Assembly (NCBI GenBank): GCA_002282555.1
Contig: NCJR01000104.1
Location: 1-7,029 of the forward strand
From: Rhodobacterales bacterium 34-62-10
GTDB lineage: Bacteria; Pseudomonadota; Alphaproteobacteria; Rhodobacterales; Rhodobacteraceae
Direction: 5' to 3'
DNA length: 7,029 nt
Each line of letters opens with the position of its first letter. Positions within the stretch are counted from its first letter, which is position 1. The notes below the pieces were generated by a model that was given only the letters and a program-made list of their open reading frames with translations, was not told where the DNA came from and did not search any database. The position numbers and the translations under genes are program-made. This document shows positions 6,608 to 7,029 of this stretch, piece after piece.

Positions 6608-6816
6608 CGCCAGCCACGCACCGCCTTGGCCAGCGCCAAAAGCCACGGCAGGCTGTGATAGAGCAGATCGAACAGATCGACAGGGCGGTGCAACTCGCCC
6701 GCCACCAGCATCTTGAGCTTTTCCCAGATATGCGGTTCCGGCACGAACGGGGCCAGCCCCAGTGTCAGGCACAGCAGCACCACGATGGGCCAGCTGATCT
6801 TGTCCAGAAGGGGCAT
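6598..6816 (-). CDS. Small two-helix membrane protein (Rhodobacterales, often misnamed 'RND transporter')
   Basis: This 72-residue protein starts MPLLDKISWPIVVLLCLTLGLAPFVPEPHIWEKLKML. Residues ~9-25 form a clear membrane helix. After the conserved-looking PEPHIWEKLKMLVAGEL segment, residues ~48-66 (LFDLLYHSLPWLLALAKAV) form a second hydrophobic or amphipathic helix, ending in basic WRQS. I recall homologues of this size in many Rhodobacterales carrying the automatic name 'RND transporter', but true RND pumps are about 1000 residues and no RND motif is present, so the function should be called unknown. The ATG is preceded only by a weak GGA. The gene begins 26 bases beyond the 3' end of a tRNA-Asp on the same strand and may be co-transcribed with the tRNA pair. 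Its stop overlaps the convergent sulfotransferase-like gene by 10 bases. Confidence 0.75.
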   Translation of the reverse strand: MPLLDKISWPIVVLLCLTLGLAPFVPEPHIWEKLKMLVAGELHRPVDLFDLLYHSLPWLLALAKAVRGWRQS

Positions 6817-6842
6817 GGGAATGTCCGTGCAAGGAAGAAAAG

Positions 6843-6919
6843 TGGCGCGGTTGACGGGGCTCGAACCCGCGACCCCCGGCGTGACAGGCCGGTACTCTAA
6901 CCAACTGAGCTACAACCGC
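6843..6919 (-). tRNA. tRNA-Asp (GUC), copy 1
   Basis: This 77-base gene folds as a complete cloverleaf on the minus strand: acceptor GCGGTTG/CAACCGC, D-stem GCTC/GAGT with a G10-U25 wobble, anticodon stem CCGGC/GCCGG around loop CTGTCAC (anticodon GTC), T-arm GCGGG-TTCGAGC-CCCGT, discriminator G and encoded CCA. The GUC anticodon and G73 discriminator identify aspartate. It is identical to the second copy, 30 bases upstream in its transcription direction. The small membrane protein gene follows 26 bases after the CCA. Confidence 0.98.
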
Positions 6920-6949
6920 GCGACGCGCAAGAGGATCAAGGGACAGCGA

Positions 6950-7026
6950 TGGCGCGGTTGACGGGGCTCGAACCCGCGACCCCCGGCGTGACAGGCCGGT
7001 ACTCTAACCAACTGAGCTACAACCGC
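6950..7026 (-). tRNA. tRNA-Asp (GUC), copy 2
   Basis: This gene is identical over all 77 bases to the first tRNA-Asp, with the same cloverleaf, GTC anticodon, G discriminator and encoded CCA. Only three bases remain between its 5' end and the window edge, so its promoter lies outside. The two copies are separated by a 30-base spacer (6920-6949) and are probably processed from one precursor transcript. Confidence 0.98.
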
Positions 7027-7029
7027 TCG

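Noticed and set aside
6713..6961. 82-codon plus-strand frame containing TGLEPATPGVTGRYSNQLSYNR
   Set aside because: This peptide is the familiar false translation of the complement of a tRNA gene; here it comes from tRNA-Asp copy 1.
6843..7026. 184-base block with two near-identical units as a mobile or CRISPR-like repeat
   Set aside because: The repeated units are complete tRNA-Asp genes; the single 30-base spacer is just intergenic.

Overview
The window looks like a chromosomal stretch of a GC-rich alphaproteobacterium, most likely of the Rhodobacteraceae (Roseobacter/Rhodobacter group). The grounds are the C4-pathway 5-aminolevulinate synthase (hemA) with an FNR/FnrL-type operator, the RodZ-like helix-turn-helix protein beside it, a short membrane protein typical of Rhodobacterales, and GC-rich codon use with long spurious antisense frames. 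No mobile element, CRISPR array or phage gene was seen.

Layout, left to right. (1) A RodZ-like membrane protein on the minus strand starts at 980 and runs off the left edge; its last residues are missing. Its leader (981-1056) holds a nested inverted repeat just upstream of the start codon. (2) hemA, minus strand, 1093-2322. (3) A roughly 330-base divergent region, 2323-2652, carries a perfect FNR-type palindrome at 2446-2459, a plausible hemA -10 at 2417-2422, two small hairpins in the hemA leader, and a four-copy 12-base tandem repeat at 2536-2583. (4) A plus-strand pair, M20 metallopeptidase (2653-4029) and fluoroacetate-dehalogenase-like alpha/beta hydrolase (4026-4895), joined by an ATGA stop/start overlap. 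(5) A family 2-type glycosyltransferase on the minus strand (4897-5772), tail to tail with the hydrolase at a 1-base gap. (6) A sulfotransferase-like P-loop protein on the plus strand (5864-6607), divergent from the glycosyltransferase. (7) A 72-residue membrane protein on the minus strand (6598-6816), preceded by two identical tRNA-Asp(GUC) genes on the same strand (6843-6919 and 6950-7026).

Functionally this is mostly housekeeping (tetrapyrrole synthesis, cell shape, tRNA) plus small catabolic and surface-modification modules. I see no coherent new multi-gene system. The items most worth a second look are the structured rodZ leader, the FnrL-type hemA promoter with class II spacing, the complete set of dehalogenase active-site residues in the hydrolase, the 12-base repeats, and the glycosyltransferase/sulfotransferase-like divergent pair.
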